DNA of 64,000 bases, taken from contig NC_012879.2 of the NCBI RefSeq assembly GCF_000003195.3, positions 28,175,180 to 28,239,179 of the forward strand. Direction: 5' to 3'. Made by a program: the position numbers and the translations under genes. This stretch comes from Sorghum bicolor (lineage: Eukaryota > Streptophyta > Magnoliopsida > Poales > Poaceae). Of the stretch, positions 35,305-45,986 are shown in pieces (position 1 is the first letter of the stretch; every line of letters starts with the position of its first letter). The notes beneath the pieces are model-generated. The model searched no databases. It was not told the DNA's origin and was given only the letters and a program-made list of their open reading frames with translations.

Positions 35305-36958
35305 TGTTGGGTATTCTTAACATCATTACCAAAAGTAGACTAAGTTCTCTAAATCTAGTAACGGTGCCAAAAATGCCAAACCTATCCCTCACACCACTTA
35401 AGCCAAGTTGTCATCCCCAGCATGATATAAGAGACGGGGTATTGAAATATGCAATTGCTCTTCTAAATAAATAATGAATTGGATCTGCAAGTGCACAGAT
35501 TAATACCGATGTAGCATTTTAACCGGGAAGTATTCCAGGTATCGTTATTTATATTTTTACCACTGGGAAGGGATTAGCAATCATCACTATTGATTACAGA
35601 ATAGAATATGAGATTGAGCATCTATCATTGCATGTATAATTGAGAACATTATATCTAACTCTTCATACAGGGATAAGTGTCACATAAAAGATATATGAAA
35701 TAATAATAGTGACAAGGATAACTAATCTGATCTAGCCACATAATAAATATGATAAGCACCTCAATTAGATACTCTAGAAAGTCATTAGCATGGTATTAGA
35801 ACGAACTACAAGAATATTCCCTAAGTTATTCTCAACTATATAGTCTAGCATATCATAGTTAGTGCAAGCATACTTAGCAATCATTGCGAGACAAGACTAC
35901 GCCCATGCATAGTGATATTAGCAAGGAATATGAGAAACATAGCAATCACTCCCCTGTAATAATGTTGCTCTGCCAGCCCAATACACGAGAGGGGGACTAT
36001 ATAAGAATCAATGAAGCTGTCACTATCACGAACCACCCCACGATCTGGCATATTGGGTACAATCGCAGATAAATACGATATAAGCACCACGCCTACACAA
36101 TATCTATCATTTACCCATGGATCCGATGGATAAACGCTATACGATCCTAAGCATGTATATAGATCCAATCTAACTAAGCCAAGTACATAACTATGATAAA
36201 CTAAGAACAATATAATCTTGAATATAAGCAAGTAGAGCAAAGTCATAAGCAATATATTGAAGTAGAACAAAGTCATATTCATAATATTGAAGAACAAAGA
36301 TAATTAGAAAGCAATTAGAAGCACAATTAGAGAATTACCAAGAATCCTCTTGACAGATCCGGAAACCAATCGAAGATTGACTCCTTCTAGTTCTAATCCT
36401 ATGTAGCTATGCTAATCTAGATATCTAATTGATGTGGTGGCTCTAATCTTGATCAGAGGCTTCTTCTCCCTTGATGGAACAATGAATTAGGGTTGAGAGG
36501 CTCTCTCCTCCAGGGGCCAAGGGGTCTGGTTTTATAGTCCCTTCAAGTGAATACAGGCCCTTGGATCAAACCAACATAGATTGTATGGTTTAGATTCATC
36601 CTTTAGGTCGGTGGAGATCTCCCGCAAAACAGAGTCCTGATTGGACTCAGGAGGTGGGCGGGCGCCCTGACCAACTGGGCGGCCGCCAAGGGTCTGGCCC
36701 CGTTTCGCCTCCGCTTCGGTCTCGTGGCTTCTGGAGTCTTCTAGATGTAAGATAATTGCGCAGCACGTTAAAATCTTTACGTAATCCCGACATGTGGGCC
36801 TTTCTTCCGTATTTCCTGATAACCCCCTGCAGAAATAGACAAACACCATAACTCGAGGAATTCTGTCAAATAAAACCCTAAGTCTAGATCTTAATTTCAT
36901 TTGGATCCTTTTCTTTATTTATTTGATAATTAAATTTGATACTTAAGGACCGTCAACA
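35305..36958 (-). repeat. Solo LTR of family A in the family C LTR
   Basis: A complete A-type LTR in reverse (TGTTGGG to GTCAACA on the plus strand, 1654 bp) is flanked by the direct repeat CCATC (35300-35304 and 36959-36963). No internal element sequence remains, as expected after LTR-LTR recombination. It keeps the PBS-like sequence, U5 stem-loop (35483-35500), GC pair (36656-36688) and TATA box (36530-36536). Confidence 0.92.
36530..36688 (-). promoter_or_regulatory. U3 promoter of the solo A-type LTR
   Basis: On the minus strand the GC pair (36688-36677, last base of the motif changed, and 36667-36656) with a 9-nt spacer precedes TATAAAA at 36536-36530. Confidence 0.65.
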
Positions 36959-37018
36959 CCATCTAGAAGACTCCAGAAGCCACGGGAACGAATGGGAGGC
37001 CGATCGGGCTCAGAGGCA

Positions 37019-37177
37019 GGGCGCCCGCCCAACTCTCCTGGGCGCCCGCCCAGCTACAGTGTCCAATTCGGATCCGTTTCGCGTATTATGCTCCACCGAC
37101 CTAATACTTCAAGGAAAACCACACGATCAATGTCGGTTTGATTCGACGGCCCAGATTCACTTGAAGGGACTATAAAA
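37019..37177 (+). promoter_or_regulatory. U3 promoter of family C 5' LTR
   Basis: GGGCGCCCGCCC occurs at 37019-37030 and 37040-37051 with a 9-nt spacer, and TATAAAA at 37171-37177. The copy in the 3' LTR is at 43117-43149 (one G-to-A change in the second motif) with a TATA box at 43269-43275. Confidence 0.7.
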
Positions 37178-37263
37178 CCAGACCCCCCTGGCCCCTGGAG
37201 ATCATACCTCTTCTACAGAATCAAAGCTAGGGTTTCAATTCTTCATCCAAGTAGAGAGGATCC

Positions 37264-37366
37264 CTCTAGTTCTTCTAGTTCTACCTCTAGTTCATCTAGA
37301 TCTAGTTCTAGTTCATCTAGTTCTAGTTCTAGTTCCTCTAGTTCTAGTTCTAGTTAGTTCTAGTTG
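37264..37366 (+). repeat. TCTAGT-type simple repeat in family C LTR
   Basis: Imperfect tandem copies of TCTAGT and CTAGTT units lie about 90 bp after the TATA box, so within the presumed transcribed part of the LTR. The other LTR has the same array at 43361-43463. Confidence 0.85.
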
Positions 37367-38036
37367 TAATCTAGAAAATAGGGAGAGAGAAGAGGAGAGC
37401 GGAGGAGGAGCCGGATCTGTCGGATCTTCCTCAACATTATACTTTTGCAGCATCTGGTTCGTTCTTCATCGTTCTCCAGGTTCTTCAATTCATAATTCCT
37501 GAGTTCTTTAATTACTTTTATTTACATTCAAGTTATTTATTGGATTCCCGCTTGCATCAAGTGCTCTAGTCTTTATAACGCTAGAGTAGTAATTAATAGA
37601 TTAGACGTGGTGTTTAGTCTTGTGATTACCTGGAATTGCACCCAATCCCACGGATTGTTGTGGTAGCCCTAGGGTAGTGACAGCCCTAACGGTCGACGTA
37701 TTCCACCACGTTCGGATCGGTGTTTGTAGGACCGTAGTCAGACCTTCCTAGCCCCCTTCTCATCTCTTTCTGTGGTTAGTGCTCTGATGTCCCGATATAA
37801 ATAATCTTTGAAGTAATTCTTGATTCTTAGATCAACTAGAGAACTCTCAGGAAACTTCCTCTCTTCCCACCAAAAATAATCATATAGTTATCCTTGGGCG
37901 ATCTTGGATCTTAATTAGTACACTCACGTTCCCTGTGGAAAATCGATACTCTGGAATACTCCCGGGTGAAAGCTACATCGGTATCCGTGCGCTTGCGGAT
38001 TTTTCTGTTTGCGTTTAAAATACCCAACAAGCTCTC

Positions 38037-38054
38037 TGGCGCCGTTGCCGGGGA
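38037..38054 (+). other. Primer binding site of family C (tRNA-Asp)
   Basis: TGGCGCCGTTGCCGGGGA lies 7 bp after the 5' LTR. It is the complement of the tRNA-Asp 3' end and identical to that of families A and B. Confidence 0.87.
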
Positions 38055-39445
38055 ACGGTAGCTGTGCTAGTTTCGAACCAAGTTGTCCGTGTATCCTTTT
38101 TATTTTCCTTTTTCACCACACTCACCTTATCATTTTCACCATACCACATGGATTGCACTCTAAGCATTAATGAGCATGGAATTTATTTCATAGCCACTTC
38201 ATTTACTCCATGCTCATATGCAACATCTTCACAATCCATTGGTCTCTCCAACATCACCACATTCGAGATCTCCAACCCCCTCATCCTTTCTATCTATAAA
38301 AACTTTAAAAGGGCGGTTGTCGATGCATATGTCTATAAGAAATATTGCAGATCTCGTTGAGTTAATCTTGATATAGGTCAGCATTGGAGGGGAAACCACT
38401 TCCCCGACATAAATTGATGGTTTCCCAAGGACAAGCTTAGTGTTCTAAAATAAGCACTGATCACATCGTAACATGAGCTTTTAATTATTTGCAACATTAC
38501 CTTGTGTGTTGAGCATATAAGTATAATTGTAAAACATTCCTTCGGGTATTCTTGTCACTAACCTTTCCAGGATTGGAGCAAGAAGATCGGATGAATGACA
38601 AGCACAAGGTATGTACAACCAATCATCATACAACATTGAATTAAATTCATCCAAACTTGAATTTTGCAAAATTCAAGCTTGGGGGAGTACTTTACATAAA
38701 AACATCCTTTGTCATGTTGCTATGTTGGTTGTCCCTACCTTTGAGACATGCTCAATTTGTTAAATACTAATCACACTACTTCATCTCCACTTGAGTAGAT
38801 CTCTATAAATGCTTTCATGCTACCTTTATTTGCTTTAGTATATGTCTAGGTTTGGAGTAGATTCATTTATCTCTTAATTAAGCATGGTGCTTAGTTTAGG
38901 AATGATGATCTTACTTCCAAAGGATTTTAAATTAAGCATGATGCTTAGGTTAAAATTCCCTCCTAAATCAAATTAGACATGGTGTCTAGGTTGATCTTTG
39001 AGCCGATAGTATGCTATAGTAGATATTGGATATTTTGTTGGACTAACCCCTGCAGGAAAACTTTCAATATCGACCTGGGAAGTCCTGAGACAAACTCACA
39101 TTGGAGACAAAGAGAGAGGCACATGAAGTTTAACGATTTACACAAGGAAGGCATTGCTCACAAGAGATGATCTATGGAGGGTGCCACAAACATGATGCAC
39201 AACTTCTAAAAAAGGAAAGCTTCCACAAGGTGATACTGTACCATCACTCTTCGAGTAAGGTAACATCTTAAGAGAGAACAAATACACTTTTGGTTCTATT
39301 GGTGTTTTCCACCAACAGGGCCCATGCACTTGATCTCTGCCTTGTCTCCATGAGCAGGTACACTTGGAGCAAAATATGAAGGACTTTTACAACTCCCAGA
39401 CTCCACCAAATGAAGAACCTAGATCTACGAGCACAAACACGCTAG
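38055..39445 (+). other. Family C leader region, no gene recognised
   Basis: This stretch occupies the place of gag in family A but shows no gag homology and no long open frame; a 98-codon frame at 38064 has no recognisable domain. It contains a PPT-like motif (AAGCTTGGGGGAG near 38677-38689) and three AGGTTTAG-like or GATGCTTAG-like variants around 38850-38990. Its origin is unknown. Confidence 0.55.
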
Positions 39446-40691
39446 AGATACTGGACACTCAGGCAATCACTGCCCTGAGATGCTTGAGGACACAACTACT
39501 GGAGTAACCCCGTTGTGGAAGTAATTACTGACCTTCTGCCGGTCAAGAGAGACAATCCAGGACGCCCCGTCATCCCGATCTCCATCAGCATGGTGGACTT
39601 CCTAGAAGCACTCTGCGACTTTGGCTCCAGCGTCAACAATATGCCCAGGGTACTCTATGAAAAAATCTTTACATATCCTTTATTGGAAACAACCATGTGT
39701 TTGCAGCTTGCAGATCGGACGCTAAGTTTCCCAAAGGGGATATTGAAGAACCTCTGCGTCCGTGTTGGTACCTTGTACGCTCCAGCAGACTTCATGGTGA
39801 TAGAGACTGGTACTGATGAGAGGGCACCCATCATTCTAGGGAGGCCATTCCTGAACACCTCGGGAGCAGTCATCCATGCTAGTGCTGCCAAGATCAGTTT
39901 CTACATCAAGGGGACGAAGGAGACGTTTTCCTTCAAGAACAAAACTACACAAATCTCAGAGCAATCCTGACATGAACCAAGGAAAGGACTAACAGGAGGA
40001 ACAAGAACAAGCAATTGTGGACTGAGTCAGCTAAGATGGTCACTGCTGCTCAAGGAGGTCAAGATCGTCAACTCAAGTCGCCTTTCTTGGTCAAGAAGGA
40101 TGATCCTGGTGTTCCAAGCATCGAGTGCACAATTAACGGATATTTTTTCAGAAGACACTCTACGACACCGGATCTGACGTCAACATAATGGCCGCAGTCA
40201 CTTATCAGCTCCTGCATAGAACCATGCCCCTACAACCGACATACTTTCAGCTCCAGATGGCAGATCAGACATTCCGTAAGGTTATTGTCATGGGAGAAGA
40301 CGAGTACAATCCACCCGTCATCCTTGGAAGACCATTCCTCAGCACCGTTAAAGCAATCATCTACATTGGAACCGGAGAAGTCCACATGAACTTCCCCTCT
40401 GAGAAGGTACGCCGCTATTTTATTGACCCTAACTATATAGTTGAAGACTCTAAGCAGGTCAGGACTAGAAGAAGACGACACAACCGCAACCAGAGGAGGC
40501 AAATCATCAAGGACGGATGAGCAGACTACGAAGGAGAAGTAGTAAGGTCTGAAGACATACAGCTTGATCAGAACTGTCCTGAGGAGACCGTAGCACCGAG
40601 TCAGGTGTGGAGAGAGAAGATAGTTATACATGAAGAGGAGGCGCCGCCGGAACCACCGACTACGCCACCCAGCGAATCCCAAGACGACTGA
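39446..40691 (+). pseudogene. Family C double retropepsin remnant
   Basis: It begins with a trace of the gag zinc-knuckle region (homologous to 22008-22047 of A), followed by a deletion joining it to the protease part. Domain 1 (39515-39970) is open, with motif CDFGSS and an ILGRPFL segment, and ends at a stop. Domain 2 (about 39970-40691) is shifted and deleted: the active-site region reads YDTGSD and about 66 bp present in family A (57300-57365) are missing. The frame at 40188 stops at a TGA where A has TGG. Confidence 0.78.
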
Positions 40692-42846
40692 GAAAACGGA
40701 GAGTCCCGTTCGGAGGACTTAAAAGCACCGAACGCCTTGCCAAGAGGTAAACTTGGTAGTTATCTTTTTCCTTTCAATTATTTTAAAATAGTTTGCTTAG
40801 TTAATTAGGTTCATATCATCTTGAAAAGAAAATAAAAATGTTAAAAATAGTAAGCCCCATGTGAGTATGCTCATGGCATAAAACCCATAAGTACATTCAC
40901 TGTGGTGGCGTAAAAATATAATAAATATATTCCTGTCCTATAAAAACGAAAATATAAAAATAGATTTATGATCCTACTAAAGAGAGTAACATTTATTGAG
41001 GAGGCTCAACATCATAAAGGCTAGATATTTATGCTAACACTTAACTAGTTCCACAATGCTTTGTTGTCTATTTGGGCTCCACAGAATTCAAGGATCAAAG
41101 AAGACTAGTACACGGAGGACATCCTAATCACTGTCAGGGTGCTGCCGACATTCAAATACACCTCCGCCACCTGCTAGCTACATCAGAAGAAATTGCGTCA
41201 AATCCAGCTTGGGGGAGAGCACCCCCATTTATCCAGCTAAGTATTCTACGCACGTTTATACTTTACTCTAATATGCTTATATATATATATATATATATAT
41301 CTTTGCTTAGTTTGCTAAATAGATAAATAAATAAAGTTTGCTATGAACCCTCATGATAAGCTCTCCCATGGAAATGATGAATAGTTGCTCTGCCATGACT
41401 AGTTCTCAAAATTAAAATCTCTCTCAAGTTTAGGCATGACTGTTATTAATTAAGATTTGTTCTAAACCTGAACTTGTGGGAAGAGTACTTGATCTAAAGT
41501 CTAAGTCGTTAACGGATATAATATGGGAAGGTTGAGCTGCTGTTTATCTGTTCCTAGAGATGCTAGAATTCTGGAGAATTTTATCTTTGAAAATCTTTAA
41601 AATGTTGCATGATGAGTTCCTGTATGATGAGAGTTTAAATTCCTACCACAGCCATATATACATGCTTGCTAGACTATGAGCCACACATTTACTTTTTACT
41701 GCTTATGAGCATTGAGTGTGGTCAAGCTGTGTAGACCCTTAGGAGCTTGTCATGTGGTTAAATCAAGATTCACTTGCACGTTCACTCATACATACTGCTT
41801 CTACTCTGGAAGTACGCATCCACATATATCCATCCATTTCCATCTCCAGAACCACCCAAAAATATTCTACTCCTAATCTGGGAGAGAATAGCCAAAAACA
41901 TTTTTGTTTTCCCCTTTGAAATAAATGCTCAAGTTATCTTGGTTACTACCACTTGCTATATTATTTTAGGAGATGAGTGCTCTAAAAAAAGAAAAAAAAA
42001 AGAGAAAAAAATATATACGAGGAAATAAAAAGGGGCAAGTGCCCGGAACCTCGAAAGAAAAGAAAAAGTGAGACGAGAGGTAAAAATGGACAAGTGTCCG
42101 ACAGTAGAATTAGGGGTACAAGATACCCACCTGAGAGAGAAGAAAAAGAAAATACAGAGCATCTCATTCTCCCCAAAAGTTTTAAAAGAGCAAGAAAGGT
42201 ATGTATCCCCTCAAAAGAGCATAAGTAGAATTAGACTTTCACCATTGTTATCACCATCATCACCATACACCATTCATTCGCCACACATGCACATCTTGAT
42301 TTGACTTATTGACTTGTTCTTCTGGATCCATGGTTTGACTATGCAATAAATGTCTTGCAAGTATGTATTAGCTGTCTCCCACCTATGAGCTCCAGATATC
42401 AAAACCTTATTAGAGTAGGGTGAGAGAGAAGGCAATGCCACTATGCCTCATACCAAAAATACTACATACTTTGAGAGAAAGCATACACCATTACTACCTT
42501 GGTAAGGATCCAAAAATACCACAAAAGAGAGACTAGAGAGAGTCATACAAGGAATCTCTGAGTTTTATTTGAAAATCTACAAAAACTCCAGAGCTATAGT
42601 TGATCAAGAATAAGAGACATGGCGCTTGACTAGACTGTTCTATCTTTTAACTACTCAAGACAGAAGTGACGGTTACAAGTCCCATGATGAAAGGTAAATG
42701 AGTAAGTTTTAAGTCTTAACAGTTTACTTTAACCAGAGATGAGATCTTGTTTAAACGCATGTGTATCTTTAAGTTATGAAACCACTGCAGAAACTCTTGA
42801 GTTCATCTTTGCTCAGGGACGAGCAAAGGTTAAGCTTGGGGGAGCT
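40692..42846 (+). other. Family C 3' non-coding region and polypurine tract
   Basis: Homologous along its length to 57765-59927 (A) and 1-1944 (D), without credible genes. It holds a PPT-containing hairpin (TGGGGG...CCCCCA near 41212-41226), an AT dinucleotide run at 41279-41300, the CAAG-loop hairpins at 42032-42128 and the terminal tract AAGCTTGGGGGAGCT at 42832-42846. Confidence 0.78.
41279..41300 (+). repeat. AT dinucleotide microsatellite
   Basis: Eleven AT units. The homologous positions in family A (58379-58399) and D (about 372-382) have about ten and five units. Confidence 0.9.
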
Positions 42847-44126
42847 TGTTGATGGTCCTTAATGCTCACAATTAACCATCAACTAATCATGGAAAAGGAT
42901 CCAAATGCAACCAACGCCCAGACTTAGGGTTTTATCTAACAGAATTCCACGAGTTTTGGTGTTTGTCTATTTCTGCAGGGGGTTATCAGGAAATACGGAA
43001 GAAAGGCCCACACGTCGGGATTACATAGAGATATTAACGTGCCGCGCAATTTTCTACCATCTAGAAGACTCCAGAAGCCACGGGAACGAACGGGAGGCCG
43101 ATCGGGCTCGGAGGCAGGGCGCCCGCCCAACTCTCCTGGGCACCCGCCCAGCTACAGTGTCCAATTCGGATCCGTTTCGCGTATTATGCTCCACCGACCT
43201 AATACTTCAAGGAAAACCACACGATCAATGTCGGTTTGATCCGACGGCCCAGATTCACTTGAAGGGACTATAAAACCAGACCCCCTGGCCCCTGGAGATC
43301 ATACCTCTTCTACAGAATCAAAGCTAGGGTTTCAATTCTTCATCCAAGTAGAGAGGATCCCTCTAGTTCTTCTAGTTCTACCTCTAGTTCATCTAGATCT
43401 AGTTCTAGTTCATCTAGTTCTAGTTCTAGTTCCTCTAGTTCTAGTTCTAGTTAGTTCTAGTTGTAATCTAGAAAATAGGGAGAGAGAAGAGGAGAGCGGA
43501 GGAGGAGCCGGATCTGTCGGATCTTCCTCAACATTATACTTTTGCAGCATCTGGTTCGTTCTTCATCGTTCTCCAGGTTCTTCAATTCATAATTCCTGAG
43601 TTCTTTAATTACTTTTATTTACATTCAAGTTATTTATTGGATTCCCGCTTGCATCAAGTGCTCTAGTCTTTATAACGCTAGAGTAGTAATTAATAGATTA
43701 GACGTGGTGTTTAGTCTTGTGATTACCTGGAATTGCACCCAATCCCACGGATTGTTGTGGTAGCCCTAGGGTAGTGACAGCCCTAACGGTCGACGTATTC
43801 CACCATGTTCGGATCGGTGTTTGTAGGACCGTAGTCAGACCTTCCTAGCCCCCTTCTCATCTCTTTCTGTGGTTAGTGCTCTGATGTCCCGATATAAATA
43901 ATCTTTGAAGTAATTCTTGATTCTTAGATCAACTAGAGAACTCTCAGGAAACTTCCTCTCTTCCCACCAAAAATAATCATATAGTTATCCTTGGGCGATC
44001 TTGGATCTTAATTAGTACACTCACGTTCCCTTTGGAAAATCGATACTCTGGAATACTCCCGGGTGAAAGCTACATCGGTATCCGTGCGCTTGCGGATTTT
44101 TCTGTTTGCGTTTAAAATACCCAACA
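42847..44126 (+). repeat. 3' LTR of family C
   Basis: TGTTGATGG to ACCCAACA, 1280 bp. The GC pair is at 43117-43149, TATA box at 43269-43275, simple repeat at 43361-43463 and U5 stem-loop at 44080-44097. Confidence 0.92.
42905..43273 (+). other. 122-codon U3 open frame (family C 3' LTR)
   Basis: This ATG-started frame fills the U3 and its TAA stop lies within the TATA box (ctaTAAaa). Frames of exactly 122 codons at the same place occur at 36900-36532 (solo A), 45928-45560 (B 5' LTR) and 59986-60354 (A 3' LTR). No domain is recognised. Differences between the C and A copies fall on all three codon positions, so protein selection is not shown. In the 3' LTR this region would be part of the genomic transcript. 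Confidence 0.35.
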
Positions 44127-44131
44127 GTAGC

Positions 44132-44476
44132 TAGCTTCTTCTTCTCTTGATTGCTTTGGTTCTGATGATGAAGAGTTGAATGTACCCAAAGTCAATCCTG
44201 TTATACCCTGTATATTAATATAAACATAGAAAAACAACAGGGTGAACCTGCCAAAGCAGAGGTGCCTTGTTATGATTTCTCACTTAGTAGCTGTTTTTGA
44301 TGCAATTATTTCTCTATAGTCTAGTCTAAAATTTTATATGAATAACCTTGATTGATTTTCTGGCTTTCCTTAATAATACCCTTTTGTTCCCTTTTATGAC
44401 TTATTCCTGAGGCTCATATAATTCCTATAATGTTCTATAATACCTATAGATCCCCGGCAACGGCGCCAGAAATGCT
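44132..44476 (-). other. Family B leader and primer binding site (tRNA-Asp)
   Basis: The minus strand carries TGGCGCCGTTGCCGGGGA at 44468-44451, 8 bp inside the 5' LTR. About 320 bases of leader and possible gag N-terminus follow, up to the family C insertion. I could not define a start codon here. Confidence 0.8.
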
Positions 44477-45986
44477 TGTTGACACTAGCTAACACCACTT
44501 AGATACTAGGTTGTCATCCCTAGCATGGCGCCAGAGTGTACAAAGGTATTTATAAATGTAAAGGCTCTCTAGAAAATAATCTATTCTATCCGCAAGCGCA
44601 CAGATAAAACACCTCATTGTAGCATTTCACCAGGATAAGTATTCCAGGTATCGTTATTTATAATTTTGCTCAAGAGAACTAAGGAAGATGGAATTAAATC
44701 AAGCGACAAAATCTATCAAGGCATAGACTAGAGATAAACTTGCAAGAACATGATTACTAATGAGAAACTCGTCACACAGTCACTTACTTTAGCAGGGGGT
44801 AAACCATAAAGATAATGATAATAAAGTATAAGTTCATGGGTGGATAACACAGTGATTAGAAAATAGACTACTCCTCATATATGTAGGTGATGTCAGATTA
44901 GCTAGAGAATGGATTCTAAGTTATCTACTAACTACTAAGTCATAATCTACTCTAGTTATCTACAAGATCATATATAGCATAAAAGACTCTTCATTCATGT
45001 ATAAGGAACATTGATAAAGTAAATCAGAGCATCGCATGACTTACTCCACAATACCGGTTCTGCCTGTCCTATCAACGGAGGGTGGACTATATAAGAATCA
45101 ACGAAGCTGTCACTATCGCGAACTACCACACGACCCGGCCAATAGGATACATTTGCAGATAAATAACATCTAAGCACCACGCTCACATGTGATCTATCAC
45201 CTAACTCCCTCGCGACAAGAGCTAAGCGCTTTGCAAACTTATACATAAACTCATTATCCATTAGAACTATATCAAATATAGAACTAGAGCAAACTAAGAA
45301 CATAATAATTAAAGACATAATGCAATTAGAACAAAGAATTAGAGAAAGATATGAATAATACCAATCTTTATTACCGAAGATCCGAATCCAGAGCGTAGTG
45401 CTCTACTTCTCTAATTGCTATCTAATCAACCTCTAAACTTGAAGGATTAGGGAGTAGCTAATTCTAATTCTCTGTGGGAGAGAGATCTAAACCCTAACTT
45501 TGATGGCTACCTCTGAATAATGATTTCTCCTCTCTCCTCCAGGGGCCAGGGGTCTGGTTTTATAGTCCCCTCAAGTGAACGTGAGCCATTGGATCAAACC
45601 GACATAGATTGTATGGTTTAGATTGATCCTTTAGGTCGGTGGAGAGTTGTCCCGAAGCAGAGTCCTGATTGGCTTCCTGGCCAGGGCGGGCGCCCAAGGG
45701 GGGTGGGCGGCCGCCCAGCTCCCGAGCCCGAGTCGCGTCCCGTTCGTTCCCGTGGCTTCTGGATCCTTCTAGATCAAGGAAAATTGCGCGGCACGTAATT
45801 ATCTCGTTGTAAACATGACATGTGGGCCTTCTCTCCCTATTTTCTGATAAACCCCTGTAGAAATAGATAAACACCAAAGCTCGTGGAATTCTGTCAGATA
45901 AAACCCTAATTCTAGATGTTTGTTTCATATTGATCCTTTTTCATGTTTATTTGATTATTAATTTTAGTACTTAAGGACCGTCAACA
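44477..45986 (-). repeat. 5' LTR of family B
   Basis: TGTTGACAC to GTCAACA on the plus strand, 1510 bp. The U5 stem-loop is at 44588-44605, TATA box at 45558-45564 and GC pair at 45684-45695 and 45705-45716. The right flank CTTTT repeats the left flank of the element. Confidence 0.93.
45560..45928 (-). other. 122-codon U3 open frame (family B 5' LTR)
   Basis: Same position and length as the frame at 42905-43273, sharing the RVLSDRIPR and CRFDP segments. The partner LTR of this element has a premature stop from a CGA-to-TGA change. Confidence 0.3.

Larger units (their letters stand above)
35090..38029 (+). repeat. 5' LTR of family C, interrupted by a solo LTR
   Basis: The two parts, 35090-35304 and 36964-38029, together make 1281 bp, matching the 1280-bp 3' LTR once one CCATC duplication is removed. 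The second part holds the GC pair at 37019-37051, a TATA box at 37171-37177, a TCTAGT-type repeat at 37264-37366 and the U5 stem-loop at 37983-38000. It ends ACCCAACA. Confidence 0.9.
35090..44126 (+). mobile_element. Athila-like element, family C, inserted in family B gag
   Basis: The LTRs are 35090-38029 (with a nested solo LTR) and 42847-44126. The target-site duplication is GTAGC (35085-35089 and 44127-44131). The primer site TGGCGCCGTTGCCGGGGA follows the 5' LTR. The interior has a 1.4-kb leader without genes, a decayed double protease remnant, 2.1 kb of non-coding DNA and a polypurine tract. Gag, RT and integrase are missing. The LTRs differ by about 12 substitutions in 1280 bp by eye. 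Confidence 0.93.
27616..45986 (-). mobile_element. Athila-like element, family B, inserted in Tekay-2 pol
   Basis: The reverse-orientation element has LTRs at 27616-29126 (3') and 44477-45986 (5'), and target-site duplication CTTTT at 27611-27615 and 45987-45991. In transcription order it has the primer site (44468-44451), gag-protease (interrupted by family C at 35090-44126), an internal promoter-like module (32619-32564), an ATHILA ORF-1-like gene, 1.5 kb of non-coding DNA, a polypurine tract and the 3' LTR. RT, RNase H and integrase are absent. The LTRs differ by about 12 substitutions and one indel in 1510 bp by eye. Confidence 0.93.

Noticed and set aside
35881..36297. 138-codon hydrophobic frame in the A-type solo LTR (also 60586-61002)
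   Set aside because: Length is kept in two copies but it is truncated in the 5' LTR, and conservation with family B includes synonymous sites, so DNA or RNA constraint is a better explanation than a membrane protein.
37264..37366. Possible CRISPR-like or satellite array
   Set aside because: It is an imperfect TCTAGT microsatellite without spacers, repeated only because it is in both LTRs of family C.
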